From Thiohalobacter thiocyanaticus (GTDB lineage Bacteria; Pseudomonadota; Gammaproteobacteria; Thiohalobacterales; Thiohalobacteraceae), in NCBI RefSeq assembly GCF_003932505.1, contig NZ_QZMU01000001.1, positions 2,365,001 to 2,429,000 on the forward strand: a stretch of 64,000 nucleotides of DNA. The letters run 5' to 3'. How positions within the stretch are numbered: the first letter of the stretch is position 1; each line of letters starts with the position of its first letter. The translations under genes were made by a program, and so were the position numbers. Below the pieces are notes generated by a model. It did no database searches and was not told the DNA's origin. It saw nothing but the letters and a program-made list of their open reading frames with translations. Below, in pieces: positions 1-11,221 of this stretch.

Positions 1-1664
<1,664 letters not shown>

Positions 1665-1782
1665 TATAACACTCAAGCGGTTTGAGTGTGTGGGTTGGGC
1701 CACCTCGAACGCAACTTACCCAAAGGCATCAATCAGTTTCCTGAATTGCGGTTGCAGGCACATGCCTGTGATCGAACCAGTT

Positions 1783-1900
1783 TGCCTGGCGGCCATAGCG
1801 AAGGGGAACCACCCGAACCCATCCCGAACTCGGAAGTGAAACCCTTCAGCGCCGATGATAGTGTGGGGTCTCCCCATGTGAAAGTAGGTCACCGCCAGGC
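1783..1900 (+). rRNA. rrf: 5S ribosomal RNA
   Basis: The 118-nt molecule starts with TGCCTGGCGGCCATAGCG and ends with ACCGCCAGGC, so the terminal helix closes with the start. The conserved CCGAACTCGGAAGTGAAAC loop is present. It lies about 118 nt downstream of 23S with no tRNA in the spacer, and is followed at once by an intrinsic terminator. Confidence 0.97.
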
Positions 1901-1910
1901 TTTAATTCCG

Positions 1911-1945
1911 ACCCCGTGTCTGTAATCCAGGCACGGGGTTTTTCT
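1911..1945 (+). terminator. rRNA operon terminator 1
   Basis: A stem of ACCCCGTGTC and GGCACGGGGT with a short loop is followed by a T run. It lies 10 nt after the 5S 3' end and is an intrinsic terminator for the rRNA operon. Confidence 0.9.
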
Positions 1946-1951
1946 ATTCCG

Positions 1952-2098
1952 CTCGCAGAACTCTTCGGGTTCATTGCGAGTACCCCACATGTCCCATGTC
2001 TGGGCAATGGGGAGACCGCTACGCGGTTCATCAGCTCCGCCGCTATGCGGCTTCGCGTTCACCATGCTGCGTTCGTCCACTGGACGAACGGTCATGGT
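1952..2098. repeat. Cluster of hairpins between the two 5S tails
   Basis: Several inverted repeats lie in tandem. CTCGCA pairs with TGCGAG (1952-1980). ACCGC pairs with GCGGT near 2018-2032. A nested hairpin at 2061-2098 has ACCATG against CATGGT outside and CGTTCGTCC against GGACGAACG inside (2070-2090). No reading frame here looks genuine. The palindromes may be REP-like sequences or RNA processing sites; the function is unknown. Confidence 0.55.
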
Positions 2099-2101
2099 TC
2101 A

Positions 2102-2131
2102 CCCCCATGTGAAAGCAGGTCACTGCCAGGC
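2102..2131 (+). pseudogene. Degenerate copy of the 5S rRNA 3' end
   Basis: About 30 nt repeat the last part of the intact 5S gene (CCCATGTGAAAG, then AGGTCAC, then GCCAGGC) with two substitutions. The following TTTAAT is also shared. The rest of the 5S sequence is replaced by unrelated hairpin-forming sequence. This is a duplicated tail, not a functional 5S gene. Confidence 0.8.
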
Positions 2132-2142
2132 TTTAATCCCAA

Positions 2143-2177
2143 ACCCCCGGTACGCAGGTATCGGGGGTTTTTTTTTT
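2143..2177 (+). terminator. rRNA operon terminator 2
   Basis: ACCCCCGGTAC and GTATCGGGGGT form a stem followed by about 10 T. It stands 11 nt behind the degenerate 5S tail, at the same relative place as terminator 1 behind the true 5S. This suggests that the 5S tail and terminator were duplicated together. Confidence 0.88.
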
Positions 2178-2240
2178 GGCCTGGCTGTAAATCATGGAGC
2201 GGTAGCCTGCTTTTTTGAATGTACTGAAAGCAGGCCAATG

Positions 2241-2269
2241 AAAAAGGGCACCCACAGGGTGCCCTTTTC
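2241..2269 (-). terminator. Terminator of the gene at 2291-3088 (works on both strands)
   Basis: AAAAAGGGCACCC pairs with GGGTGCCCTTTT across a short loop, with an A run on one side and a T run on the other. It can end the leftward transcript of the neighbouring gene and also back up the rRNA terminators. Confidence 0.8.
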
Positions 2270-2290
2270 TGGTTTCAACGCTGCGTTGTC

Positions 2291-3088
2291 TCAGCGGCGT
2301 GCCAGTCGCATGGCGAGGAGACCAATACCGATCAGTAGCAGCGGCATCGGTGCCGGCACGGGCTGGGGCGGTGGTTCCGTCGGTGGCGGGCCCTGCAGCG
2401 GGAAGCTCGCGCTGATGTAGGGCAGAATGGAGCCGTCCGTCCGGGTATGACCGAAATGGATGAACATCTCGATCCCGTTCGGCTGAATGCCGATCGGTGC
2501 CTGGCCCACGGATTGGCCGCCGCCCCACAGATCGGTCGGGGTGACACCACTCAGCAGTACCGAACTCGGATCGGCGAAATTCACCGGGTCAGAAAAACTG
2601 CCGGTTACGAGATCGACGCCGATTTCAGCCAGGAAGGGGTTGGCGTTGCGAGTCCAGGCCGGGTCATGATCGGTACCGACCCACACGCCCCCGCTGGTCA
2701 GCAGGAAATTGTCGGAAACGTTCTGGATCAGTGCCACCTCGGACGGGTCTGTGCCCTGGTAGTGGTAACCGTAGGAGCGGGTATCAACCACCAGGCCGCG
2801 ATGCGAATTCCAGAAGTTACCAAGTGCCTGTGTATCCGTACTGTTAAGGTACTGGGTGCTGGTCAGGTCAAACAGAAAAACCTGATCATAGCTTTTTCCC
2901 GCCAGCGTACTGGCCAGTGTCCCGCCAGTGCGGACATCGACTATATCCACACTGTGGCCCAAGGAGTTCAATGCGTTGCTGATATTGCTGTATCCGGGGG
3001 AACTGTCAAATTGGGTAACCAGGATTTCAGCGGCCTGTGCACCGATGCTGGCGGATGCCAGTACGATGGATAGAAGCAGTTTTTTCAT
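2291..3088 (-). CDS. Secreted protein with a VPxP-type C-terminal anchor; function unknown
   Basis: The 265-residue product starts at MKKLLLSIVLASASIGAQA, a clear signal peptide. An upstream in-frame start would add 13 charged residues and spoil it. AGAGGG lies 9 nt before the chosen ATG. The mature part is an alpha/beta domain of about 200 residues with patterns such as ILVTQFDSSPGYSNI and YDQVFLFDLTS that could be a glutamine-amidotransferase or ThuA-like fold, but I do not recognise a family. A proline-rich linker leads to VPAPMPLLLIGIGLLAMRLARR-like residues: proline motif, hydrophobic helix, basic end. That is the layout of PEP-CTERM sorting signals, although the motif is VPAP rather than VPEP. 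The gene stands alone, with a terminator behind it. Confidence 0.75.
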   Translation of the reverse strand: MKKLLLSIVLASASIGAQAAEILVTQFDSSPGYSNISNALNSLGHSVDIVDVRTGGTLASTLAGKSYDQVFLFDLTSTQYLNSTDTQALGNFWNSHRGLVVDTRSYGYHYQGTDPSEVALIQNVSDNFLLTSGGVWVGTDHDPAWTRNANPFLAEIGVDLVTGSFSDPVNFADPSSVLLSGVTPTDLWGGGQSVGQAPIGIQPNGIEMFIHFGHTRTDGSILPYISASFPLQGPPPTEPPPQPVPAPMPLLLIGIGLLAMRLARR

Positions 3089-3422
3089 TGGTATTGTCCC
3101 TCTGCAAGATTTGAGAGTCTGAAGCACGGGTGTTGCTGAGAGACGTTTTGCAAAATAGGTGCCATTGATAGATAGACAATATATATCAAATGCTTGAGGC
3201 TTCTAGTGGCGATGCTGTGTGGGGTTATGTAAAAAAGGTGAACAAGTCGGAATGCCTGCATCGCCGGGGGAGTGTTCTTATGCCGGCCCTATTTGTGCTG
3301 CGAGTGATATTACTCGGTGGTACAGGTCCTTTCAGCCTCATGGCCGGTCCGTGGCGAGGCCTGTGTCAATGAAATTGACAGTCCCGGCAAAGCGTCAGGG
3401 GATATAACTCCCTGATTAAAAG

Positions 3423-3438
3423 TGTGAAACACATCACA
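3423..3438. promoter_or_regulatory. CRP/Vfr-like site
   Basis: TGTGA-AACACA-TCACA is an exact TGTGA-N6-TCACA dyad. It lies in the 571-base gap (3089-3659) between two divergently oriented PEP-CTERM-type genes, 222 bases before the vWA gene start and 335 bases from the other start. Apart from this site I see no gene in the gap. Binding is inferred from the consensus alone. Confidence 0.5.
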
Positions 3439-3659
3439 TTTCGCGTTCGCGCTCTGGTCCGCATTCCATGTCGCTGTATACGGCCCCGGTTCTGTTGGCT
3501 TTTTTTACACCAATTTCGGTATGGTCGGTCATGGCCTTCGTAATAATCTGAAAATAAACAAAAATCATAATTGGCATGGCTCATGCTTTGTCATTTGGCA
3601 AAGGCACCTCAGTGCGCTTTAACTGCCTTTAATCACGAAAAATAACCTGGAGTAACGCC

Positions 3660-4388
3660 ATGAAATTCAATTTCCGCAAGACCATCATCGGAGTCGCCGG
3701 AGCCCTGCCGCTACTGTTCGGTGCCTCTGTCGCCTCAGCTATCGTTGTCGAGCCGGATGTGGAAGTCGAACTGGGCCTGACCATCGACTCGTCCGGTTCC
3801 GTCGGATCCTTCAACTTCGGTGTTCAGCGCGACGCCTATGTGACTGCCCTGAACAATGTCATCCCGAGCTTCTACGGGAACATCGCCATCGGTGTGTGGC
3901 GTTTTGATAGTAGTGTCGATCTGATCCAGGACACCATGATGATCAATGATGCCGCTGATCTGGCCACATTGACTACTGCTATTCAGAATATGGCCTACAC
4001 CGGCGGTTTGACCAACATCTCGGGTTCGATCGATGCGGCGTCAGCCAATCTGCTCGGAAATGCCATCGATTCGAATCGCCAGGTGATCGACGTCTCCACC
4101 GATGGCTCTCAGACAGTGAGCGGGAATCCCGTTACTTCCGCCAACAACGCCATCGCGGCGGGCATCGACGCCATCAACTGTCTGGGTATCGGCACCAACG
4201 CCAACTGTGGCTTCATTGCCGGTGCTGGCGCCTTCTCCGTGATCGCCGATACCTTCGCCGATGTGCAGAGCGCCCTGGAGCGTAAGCTGCGCCGCGAAAT
4301 CACCGGCGTGCCGGAGCCGATGACCCTGGCCCTGATGGGCATCGCCCTGGCCGGTATCGGTGCTACCACCCGGCGTCGCAAGGCCTGA
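3660..4388 (+). CDS. PEP-CTERM protein with a von Willebrand factor A domain (DUF1194-like)
   Basis: The 242-residue product has a signal peptide ending near residue 27 (ASVASA). A vWA domain follows with a metal-ion-dependent adhesion site DSSGS at residues 43-47, a later threonine in GGLTNIS, and DVSTDGS as the third motif region. The domain layout resembles the DUF1194 group of vWA proteins. The C-terminus GVPEP, hydrophobic helix and TTRRRKA is a classical PEP-CTERM signal, processed by exosortase in other bacteria. The likely role is at the cell surface or in the extracellular matrix. GGAG lies 9 nt before the ATG. A CRP-like site is upstream and a strong terminator downstream, so the gene is monocistronic. 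No exosortase gene is in the window. Confidence 0.88.
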   Translation: MKFNFRKTIIGVAGALPLLFGASVASAIVVEPDVEVELGLTIDSSGSVGSFNFGVQRDAYVTALNNVIPSFYGNIAIGVWRFDSSVDLIQDTMMINDAADLATLTTAIQNMAYTGGLTNISGSIDAASANLLGNAIDSNRQVIDVSTDGSQTVSGNPVTSANNAIAAGIDAINCLGIGTNANCGFIAGAGAFSVIADTFADVQSALERKLRREITGVPEPMTLALMGIALAGIGATTRRRKA

Positions 4389-4413
4389 TCATTCAGGTAC
4401 CTGCTTCGCGCAG

Positions 4414-4446
4414 AAGCGGCGGCCTTCGGGCCGCCGCTTTTTTTTA
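4414..4446 (+). terminator. Terminator after the vWA gene
   Basis: AGCGGCGGCC-TTCG-GGCCGCCGCT is a perfect stem with a UUCG-type loop and is followed by eight or more T. It is a typical intrinsic terminator. Confidence 0.93.
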
Positions 4447-4554
4447 TGGCCGGTCATCAGGAAATTCGATCAGGCGGCACCGCCGGCGGATTGTTATCCG
4501 GGTGGTGATGGGCTATAGACACGGGTAAGGGCAATATTCCTGCAGGAGGGCCCC

Positions 4555-5148
4555 ATGCAGACACCTTATCCACCCCTTGAAGCGCGGCGGCTGAGCGGTC
4601 CCGTCACCTTCTTCACACCCAGTCAGGCCTTGCCGGAGGAGGTCAGTCTGGAGAGCCCGGCCATCTTCTGCATGACCGATCTGCGGGTGGTGCCGGCCCT
4701 GACCATCGAACCCCAGGTCTCGATCGAGTGGGCGCTGGGCAGAATGATCGATGCCGGGGTCAGGCTGCTGCTGGTGATCAATGCCGACAACCAGATTCTG
4801 GGACTGATCACGTCCCACGATATCCAGGGCGAGAAACCGCTGCGCCTGGAGCATGAACTGGGGGTGAGGTATGCCGAGATCCGGGTGCGGGACGTGATGA
4901 CGCCGCTGGAGCTGCTGGATGTCATCCCTGTCCAGGACGTGCTCAACGCCACCGTGGGGCAGGTGGTGAGCACGCTGCGCCAGAGCGGCCGCCACCATGC
5001 CCTGGTGACGGATGCCCTGCCCACTGGCCAGGAGGCCATCCGGGGGATCTTCTCCACCACCACCATCAGCCGTCAGCTTGGCTGGCAGATCCAGCCGACC
5101 CATCAGGCAGGCAGCTTCGCCGAACTCGAGGTGGCCCTGAATCACTAG
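4555..5148 (+). CDS. CBS-domain protein
   Basis: The 197-residue soluble product begins 5-6 nt behind GCAGGAGGG, a strong ribosome binding site. After a 40-residue lead it carries two CBS-type segments. One is VVPALTIEPQVSIEWALGRM to LGLITSHDI (about 46-95), the other starts with the typical VRDVMTP near residue 115 and ends with IRGIFSTTTISRQLG near 175. Paired CBS modules bind adenine nucleotides and act as sensors; no catalytic domain is attached, so the partner is unknown. It lies between a terminator and birA and appears to be a single-gene unit. Confidence 0.85.
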   Translation: MQTPYPPLEARRLSGPVTFFTPSQALPEEVSLESPAIFCMTDLRVVPALTIEPQVSIEWALGRMIDAGVRLLLVINADNQILGLITSHDIQGEKPLRLEHELGVRYAEIRVRDVMTPLELLDVIPVQDVLNATVGQVVSTLRQSGRHHALVTDALPTGQEAIRGIFSTTTISRQLGWQIQPTHQAGSFAELEVALNH

Positions 5149-5317
5149 TGGGCGCAGCCCATCCGGTGCCGTTCCGTGTGTTAAAATGACGGAAACGAAC
5201 CGGCTGCAGCCTGGATAATGACTGACGCTTTCCGCTTGCCCTTCCCTCTGTCCCCCTGTCCCGCTCCGAACGGGACCCGCCGGCCATTCCTTTCCGTAAC
5301 CCGCGTGAGCGTGTCCG

Positions 5318-6289
5318 GTGCTTGAGCTTGCGGCCCTGCTGGCCGACGGCCGCTTCCATTCAGGCCAGCGACTGGCCGAAACCCTGGGCGTGAGTCGTAC
5401 TGCGATCTGGAAACAGACCCGCCGTCTCGCCGAACTCGGCCTGCAGGTCCAGTCGGTGCGCGGGCGCGGTTACCGCCTCAGCCAGCCGCTGGAGCTGCTC
5501 TCAAGCCAGGCCATCACCGAAGCGCTGGAGCCGCAGGTCGCCGACCGGCTTGGCCCACTGCACATCCTGGCGCAGATCGACTCCACCAACGACTTTCTCG
5601 CCGCCCGCCTGGCGGATCCCGCCGCCCAGGGCGCGGTCTGCCTGGCCGAGTACCAGCACCGGGGCCGGGGCCGGCGCGGGCGGGAATGGCGTTCGCCGTT
5701 TGGGCGCAACCTCTATTTATCGCTACTATGGCGCTTTCCCTGCGGTCCGGCCGCCATGCAGGGGCTGAGCCTGGCGGTCGGCACCGCCCTGATCGCCGCC
5801 CTGGAACAGATCGGGCTGCAGGGCGCAGGGCTCAAGTGGCCCAATGACATCCTGGTTGATGGCAGCAAGCTCGCCGGCATCCTGATCGACATGTCCGGCG
5901 AGGCGGGCGGGCCCACCGCCGCGGTGATCGGCGTGGGCATCAACGTGGCTATGCCGGCGGATGCCGGCAGCGGGATCGGGCAGGCCTGGACCGACCTGCG
6001 CACCCAGCTCGATGAAACCGTCTCCCGCAACCGGCTCGCCGCCGGGGTGCTCAATCACCTGGTTACGGCCGTGCGGGAATACGAACAGACAGGCCTGGCC
6101 GGCTTCCAGCCGGCCTGGCAGCGCCATGACCTGGCGCACAACCGGGCCGTGACCGTGCACCTTCCTCAGGGGGAAGTGGCCGGTCAGGCCCGGGGCATTG
6201 ACGAATCCGGGGCCCTGATCGTGGAGATCGAGGGCCGTGAACGCCGGTTCAGTTCCGGCGAAATCAGTTTACGGTTGAATACAGAATGA
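5318..6289 (+). CDS. birA: Biotin--protein ligase and biotin operon repressor BirA
   Basis: The 323-residue product starts with GTG; the first residues LELAALLADGRFHSG align with the start of the E. coli BirA HTH. Residues 5-55 form the winged helix (LAETLGVSRTAIWKQ). The catalytic domain has the biotinyl-AMP loop GRGRRG (116-121), KWPNDI (173-178) and GSKLAGIL around 182-189. The small C-terminal domain ends at RRFSSGEISL. It makes biotinyl-AMP, loads biotin on the carboxylase carrier protein, and represses biotin genes when ligand-bound. The stop overlaps the coaX start by four bases (ATGA), so the two are translationally coupled. Confidence 0.97.
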   Translation: MLELAALLADGRFHSGQRLAETLGVSRTAIWKQTRRLAELGLQVQSVRGRGYRLSQPLELLSSQAITEALEPQVADRLGPLHILAQIDSTNDFLAARLADPAAQGAVCLAEYQHRGRGRRGREWRSPFGRNLYLSLLWRFPCGPAAMQGLSLAVGTALIAALEQIGLQGAGLKWPNDILVDGSKLAGILIDMSGEAGGPTAAVIGVGINVAMPADAGSGIGQAWTDLRTQLDETVSRNRLAAGVLNHLVTAVREYEQTGLAGFQPAWQRHDLAHNRAVTVHLPQGEVAGQARGIDESGALIVEIEGRERRFSSGEISLRLNTE

Positions 6290-7072
6290 TATTACTGATC
6301 GACGCGGGCAACTCGCGACTCAAGTGGGCCTGCCTGCAAGTCAAGAAACTCCAGCCCGGCGGCGCCGTCGCCCGCAGTGCGGCCCCCACCCGGGACTTCG
6401 CCTCGGCCTGGGATGCACTCGAGGCCCCCGAGGCCGTCTTCGTCACCAGCGTGGCCGGGGAGAAGTTCGACAAGACCCTGGCCAACTGGATCAAGCGCAA
6501 ATGGAAGCGGGAGCCCGAGTTTCTCGCCACCCGCGCCAAAGGCTTCGGGGTGACCAACGCCTACCGCGAGCCCGAACGCCTGGGGGCGGACCGCTGGCTG
6601 GCGCTGATCGGTGCCCATGACGCCTGGGACGGCCCTGTGTGCATCGTCGATTGCGGCACCGCCGTCACCCTGGATGCCCTGCGCGGCGACGGCAGCCACG
6701 AGGGCGGCCTGATCGTGCCCGGCCTCGCCCTCATGCGGGACAGCCTGAAGGAGCGCGCCAGCGGCATCGATGCCATCAGTCTCAACCCCGAGGCCCGCAC
6801 CGGCCTGCTCGCCACCGACACCGGCAACGCCATCATCGCGGGCAGCCTCTACAGCCTGGTGGCCCTGATCGAGCGCGTGGTGGGCGATCTGAGCCTGGAG
6901 TGGAAGGAGCCCGTCCAGTGCCTGGTCACCGGCGGTGACGCCGAACAGATACTGCCCCTGCTCAGCGTGAAGGCCGAGCACTGTCCCGATCTGATCTTCA
7001 CCGGCATGGCCGTGATCGCCCGCCAGAGCGGCGCGGCCCAGCCCGCCGCCCGGGGCAGGGAAAAAGACGGGC

Positions 7073-7885
<813 letters not shown>

Positions 7886-7914
7886 TTGCCCGGGCAACCG
7901 CCATCCCCTAGAAT
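7886..7914 (+). promoter_or_regulatory. Promoter of tRNA-Thr
   Basis: TTGCCC (7886-7891) and TAGAAT (7909-7914) are spaced by 17 bases. The -10 box ends 22 bases before the tRNA, which fits a short 5' leader. The prediction rests on sequence only. Confidence 0.6.
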
Positions 7915-7936
7915 AGCCACGTCAAATCAATATCCT

Positions 7937-8013
7937 GCCGGGCATAGCACAATTGGTAGTGCAACTGATTTGTAATCAGTAGGTTGGGAGTTCGAGTCTC
8001 TCTGCCGGCACCA
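7937..8013 (+). tRNA. thrU: tRNA-Thr(UGU), integration site, with one extra base in the acceptor arm
   Basis: The anticodon arm ACTGA-TTTGTAA-TCAGT gives anticodon UGU. The T arm GGGAG-TTCGAGT-CTCTC, 3' TGCCGGC, discriminator A and encoded CCA are all present. The 5' acceptor reads GCCGGGCA where GCCGGCA would pair perfectly with TGCCGGC, so there is one G too many (77 nt instead of 76). This is either a sequencing error or a damaged gene. In E. coli the equivalent gene starts the thrU-tyrU-glyT-thrT-tufB cluster; here an integrative element starts in its 3' half. Confidence 0.9.
7969..8013 (+). repeat. attL: left copy of the 45-bp direct repeat (tRNA-Thr 3' half)
   Basis: These 45 bases, from the anticodon loop to the CCA end, recur exactly at 17610-17654. 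Target-site duplication of a tRNA 3' half is the hallmark of tyrosine-integrase elements, and an integrase gene lies beside the other copy. Confidence 0.93.
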
Positions 8014-8330
8014 TAAAATCAATAACTTAAATAGGATTCAGAATATAAGTATTCCAAATGTAGGCGTAATGTAGACAGATATAATTGTTTTTAAGCAGAC
8101 TCAAATCCTGCCGAGCTGTGGTTGCCATGTAGGCAACGCGGGGCAAACAAAGATCGGCGCGCGTCCACAACCTATCATCAAATAGACGCGATTTTCTTGA
8201 CGGCAAAGATCGATCACCAACCAAGGCAAGTACGCCTACATGAAGTAAGCGCTCGGACGGTGGATACCGTCCTCCTACGTCAGCTTTGCAATATATACTC
8301 TAGCGGATAGCCAGGAAGCGATATTTAATT
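8014..8330 (+). other. AT-rich leader between tRNA-Thr and the defence operon
   Basis: No convincing gene is visible in these 317 bases. A small hairpin GTTGCC-ATGTA-GGCAAC lies at 8121-8137. A TATACT box near 8294-8299 could be the -10 element for the operon, but I see no good -35 partner. A promoter must lie here, or transcription comes from the tRNA. Confidence 0.4.
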
Positions 8331-9368
8331 ATGGCGCAAGTTCTATCACTTGGAGAAGTCACTGAAGATATTCAAAAAGCACTTGGGCGGTCCTTTCAGT
8401 CCGGCAATATCAATTTTTTGATCGGATCTGGGGCGTCAATGCCGGCAATCCCAGCTGCTGGGCCGGTCGAACAAGAGATCGCTACCCTTTTTGGGGCGGG
8501 CAATGAAGAAACAGCTCGTTTGCGCATGTACGAGTTCTTAGCTGGAATTCAGGAACCCATGAATGCGCTGATCAATGAAGATGAAAATGATCAGATTGCT
8601 GCAACCCTCGCCCAGTATACCGAATGTATTACTCTGATAGAGACTATCCTCTCAGAGCGGCGTACTACGTTGCTGCCCAAACAGGCCACTATCTTTACCA
8701 CGAATTACGATCTGCTGATTGAAAAAGCCTCTATCGGCTGTCCAGCCATCAAGCTCAATGATGGGTTTACGCGGGTGCCGAGACTCGATAACCGCATTGA
8801 ATATTCTTCGCGAAATTTTTTCAATACAACCTATAACACCGGAAATCTCTACAACTACAAGGTCGAGATTCCTTGCATCAATCTTATTAAACTCCATGGT
8901 TCCTTATCTTGGCAGAAGGACGGCGATGAGATCGTGTTCAACGTCGCAGCAAAAGACCTGCTTCCCGAAAGTAAAACAGCTGACGAAATAGCTGAATTTA
9001 TCGAAACGTTTGCAGTGGTGCTACCGCAAACTGCAAAGTTCAGGACCACATTGATGGACCGAACATATTATGAGTTGCTGCGCATATATGCGAACGAACT
9101 TGACCGTGAAAATACCCTGCTCGTGACATTCGGGTTTTCCTTCGGCGACGAACATATCCGGGACATTACGCGCAGGGCTCTTAAGAACCCTACGCTTCGC
9201 CTTATCGCCTTCGCCTACAGCGAAGCCGATAAGGACGCATTCGCAGAAATATTTGCAGGGCATAACAATGTTGATGTCATCGCGCCTACCGATGGAGATA
9301 ACATAGAGTTTTCACAGTTCAACACAATGTTGCGCAACCTACTCCCTCATGGCGGGGCCGCCATATGA
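8331..9368 (+). CDS. SIR2-family protein, putative NAD-degrading effector of a SIR2-HerA defence system
   Basis: The 345-residue product has SIR2-like motifs in the right order. They are GSGAS (32-36) for the NAD pocket, FTTNYD (122-127), KLHGS (187-191) with the histidine expected in the active site, and GFSFGDEHI (268-276) near the C-terminus. These are typical of SIR2_2-type defence proteins, which hydrolyse NAD+ on phage infection. No transmembrane or zinc-ribbon segment is seen, so it is not a classical deacetylase sirtuin. The stop overlaps the HerA start by four bases (ATGA). The ribosome binding site is weak (AGGA 14 bases before ATG). SIR2 identity is firm; the defence role follows from the HerA partner and the island context. 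Confidence 0.88.
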   Translation: MAQVLSLGEVTEDIQKALGRSFQSGNINFLIGSGASMPAIPAAGPVEQEIATLFGAGNEETARLRMYEFLAGIQEPMNALINEDENDQIAATLAQYTECITLIETILSERRTTLLPKQATIFTTNYDLLIEKASIGCPAIKLNDGFTRVPRLDNRIEYSSRNFFNTTYNTGNLYNYKVEIPCINLIKLHGSLSWQKDGDEIVFNVAAKDLLPESKTADEIAEFIETFAVVLPQTAKFRTTLMDRTYYELLRIYANELDRENTLLVTFGFSFGDEHIRDITRRALKNPTLRLIAFAYSEADKDAFAEIFAGHNNVDVIAPTDGDNIEFSQFNTMLRNLLPHGGAAI

Positions 9369-11221
9369 GTGTTCATAAGCTCACGCGTGATGCGGTTTTG
9401 CGGGTTGGGGAAGTCAGCGGCGTTGATGGGCGTCGCATTTATGTCATGGTCGACAAGAATAAGAACCTCTCCGACATGTTTCTGGATGGTGATATCCTTA
9501 AGAATATTTCTGTTAATAGTTACATTGAGATTCGGAAGGGCTTTTTAAGCATAATTGGGCGGGTCGAAGGCGAAATGATTCAAGAGGAATCCCGCAAAGT
9601 TGCCGGCCCAGACCGCGAGACTGTATACCGTGACAAGCGGATACTCACCGTTTCTTTATCGGGTTATATTGACGAAACTGGCGTCTTCATTGGTGGTACG
9701 AGAGAGCTTCCTCTTATTGGCAACGAAGCATACATCGTTACGCGCGATAAGATACATCTTGTGCACAATCTTGTGCGCCCCGGCTCACCCTCCGTGAACA
9801 TAGCCACTATATTTGGCGAAGATTTCGATATCGACTTTCCTGTGGACGGTCTATTTAACTCGCATATTGCAATTTTCGGCAACACAGGCAGTGGCAAATC
9901 TAATACGGTGGCCCGTCTCTACCAAGAGCTTGTGCGCGTGCTCTCGGCTCGGAATGAGAGGGCATTCGAAAGCAACGCTCGCTTTGTGCTATTTGATTTT
10001 AATGGTGAGTACACGAATGCCGCGTGTATTGCTGACAATAAGACTGTCTACAATCTATCAACCCGGAATAACGACGGTGACAGGCTGCCGATGCCCGCTG
10101 ATGGGTTGCTTGATATTGAGGCGCTCTCCATCCTAGCCGATGCGACGGATAAGACTCAAAAGCCGTTTCTCAGGCGCATGCTAAGGTTTTTTAACCGTGT
10201 TCACAGCGAGGACGTGGATAATCCTGAAGGCTACTTGAAAGCTATTATCCGGAAGCGTGTGTCTGATGCCCTGCAAATGAGCGACAAGCTCCGTGCCTTC
10301 TTGCTCATTGATTATTTCCGCGAGATTTTGCCATCCGAGGATACCGCCGGTGAGCCGGTTGATCTCGTCGGAGACCTTGATTGGCACAATCAATCACAGG
10401 AATTTTATATCAAGGCTACGAATATTTACTTGCGGCAACACGCCGACCAGATCGATTCGACTCGCCTCTATAACCATGTCGATAATTTCGATCTGCCAGA
10501 CAGCCTCCTCTCGCAGCTGATTATTTTTCTATACCTGCAACTTATATACGATGTCATTGTTAATCGCGCGCAGAATGAACATATCGTGCCAGTCATAAAT
10601 CGCCTCAAAAGCAAGAGGCACGATATTGATAAGATCTTCAACCTCGGAGACGATAATTTCTGGCAAAGCAATTTTGTAGTGTTAAATCTCAGTGATGTCA
10701 ACCTGGATATGAAGAAGACGCTACCGCTGCTTCTATCCAAGAAGCTGTATTCTGAGCATAAAAACAAAGGCCCGAACCAGTCTCTCAACATCATCATCGA
10801 CGAGGCGCACAATATTCTCTCGACAGAATCCTTCCGCGAAGCGGAGAACTGGAAGGACTACCGGCTTGAGACATTTGAAGAGATAATCAAAGAAGGTCGG
10901 AAGTTTGGCGTATTCATAACGATTGCGAGCCAGAGACCTAACGACATATCGCCAACGATTACATCGCAGGCGCATAATTACTTCATTCATCGGCTGATTA
11001 ATGAGCGGGATTTGCGTACGATTGCAAGCGCAGTTTCCTATATCGATCGCGTTACCGAAGAATCGATCCCTACGTTGCCGACCGGAACTTGCGTATTCAG
11101 CGGTGTGGCTTCCCAGGTTCCGCTTAAGATTAATGTGAAGCCGCTTGCGGAGAATGCGCAACCAAGAAGCGCCACCAGGAAATTTGGAGACATAGTGCCA
11201 CCGGCACCCGAAGCTATTTAA
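9365..11221 (+). CDS. HerA-like hexameric ATPase of the defence operon
   Basis: The 618-residue product begins with a beta-rich segment (about 10-70) like the HAS barrel of HerA helicases. Walker A is GNTGSGKSNT (172-181). Walker B IIIDEAH lies near residues 475-481. The conserved TIASQRPNDISPTITSQAHNY region follows near 520 and gives the sensor and arginine-finger area. HerA/FtsK ATPases form hexameric rings that translocate DNA or act as scaffolds; in known SIR2-HerA systems the ring assembles with SIR2. The start overlaps the SIR2 gene by four bases, and the third gene starts immediately after the stop, so all three should be made together. Confidence 0.92.
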   Translation: MSVHKLTRDAVLRVGEVSGVDGRRIYVMVDKNKNLSDMFLDGDILKNISVNSYIEIRKGFLSIIGRVEGEMIQEESRKVAGPDRETVYRDKRILTVSLSGYIDETGVFIGGTRELPLIGNEAYIVTRDKIHLVHNLVRPGSPSVNIATIFGEDFDIDFPVDGLFNSHIAIFGNTGSGKSNTVARLYQELVRVLSARNERAFESNARFVLFDFNGEYTNAACIADNKTVYNLSTRNNDGDRLPMPADGLLDIEALSILADATDKTQKPFLRRMLRFFNRVHSEDVDNPEGYLKAIIRKRVSDALQMSDKLRAFLLIDYFREILPSEDTAGEPVDLVGDLDWHNQSQEFYIKATNIYLRQHADQIDSTRLYNHVDNFDLPDSLLSQLIIFLYLQLIYDVIVNRAQNEHIVPVINRLKSKRHDIDKIFNLGDDNFWQSNFVVLNLSDVNLDMKKTLPLLLSKKLYSEHKNKGPNQSLNIIIDEAHNILSTESFREAENWKDYRLETFEEIIKEGRKFGVFITIASQRPNDISPTITSQAHNYFIHRLINERDLRTIASAVSYIDRVTEESIPTLPTGTCVFSGVASQVPLKINVKPLAENAQPRSATRKFGDIVPPAPEAI

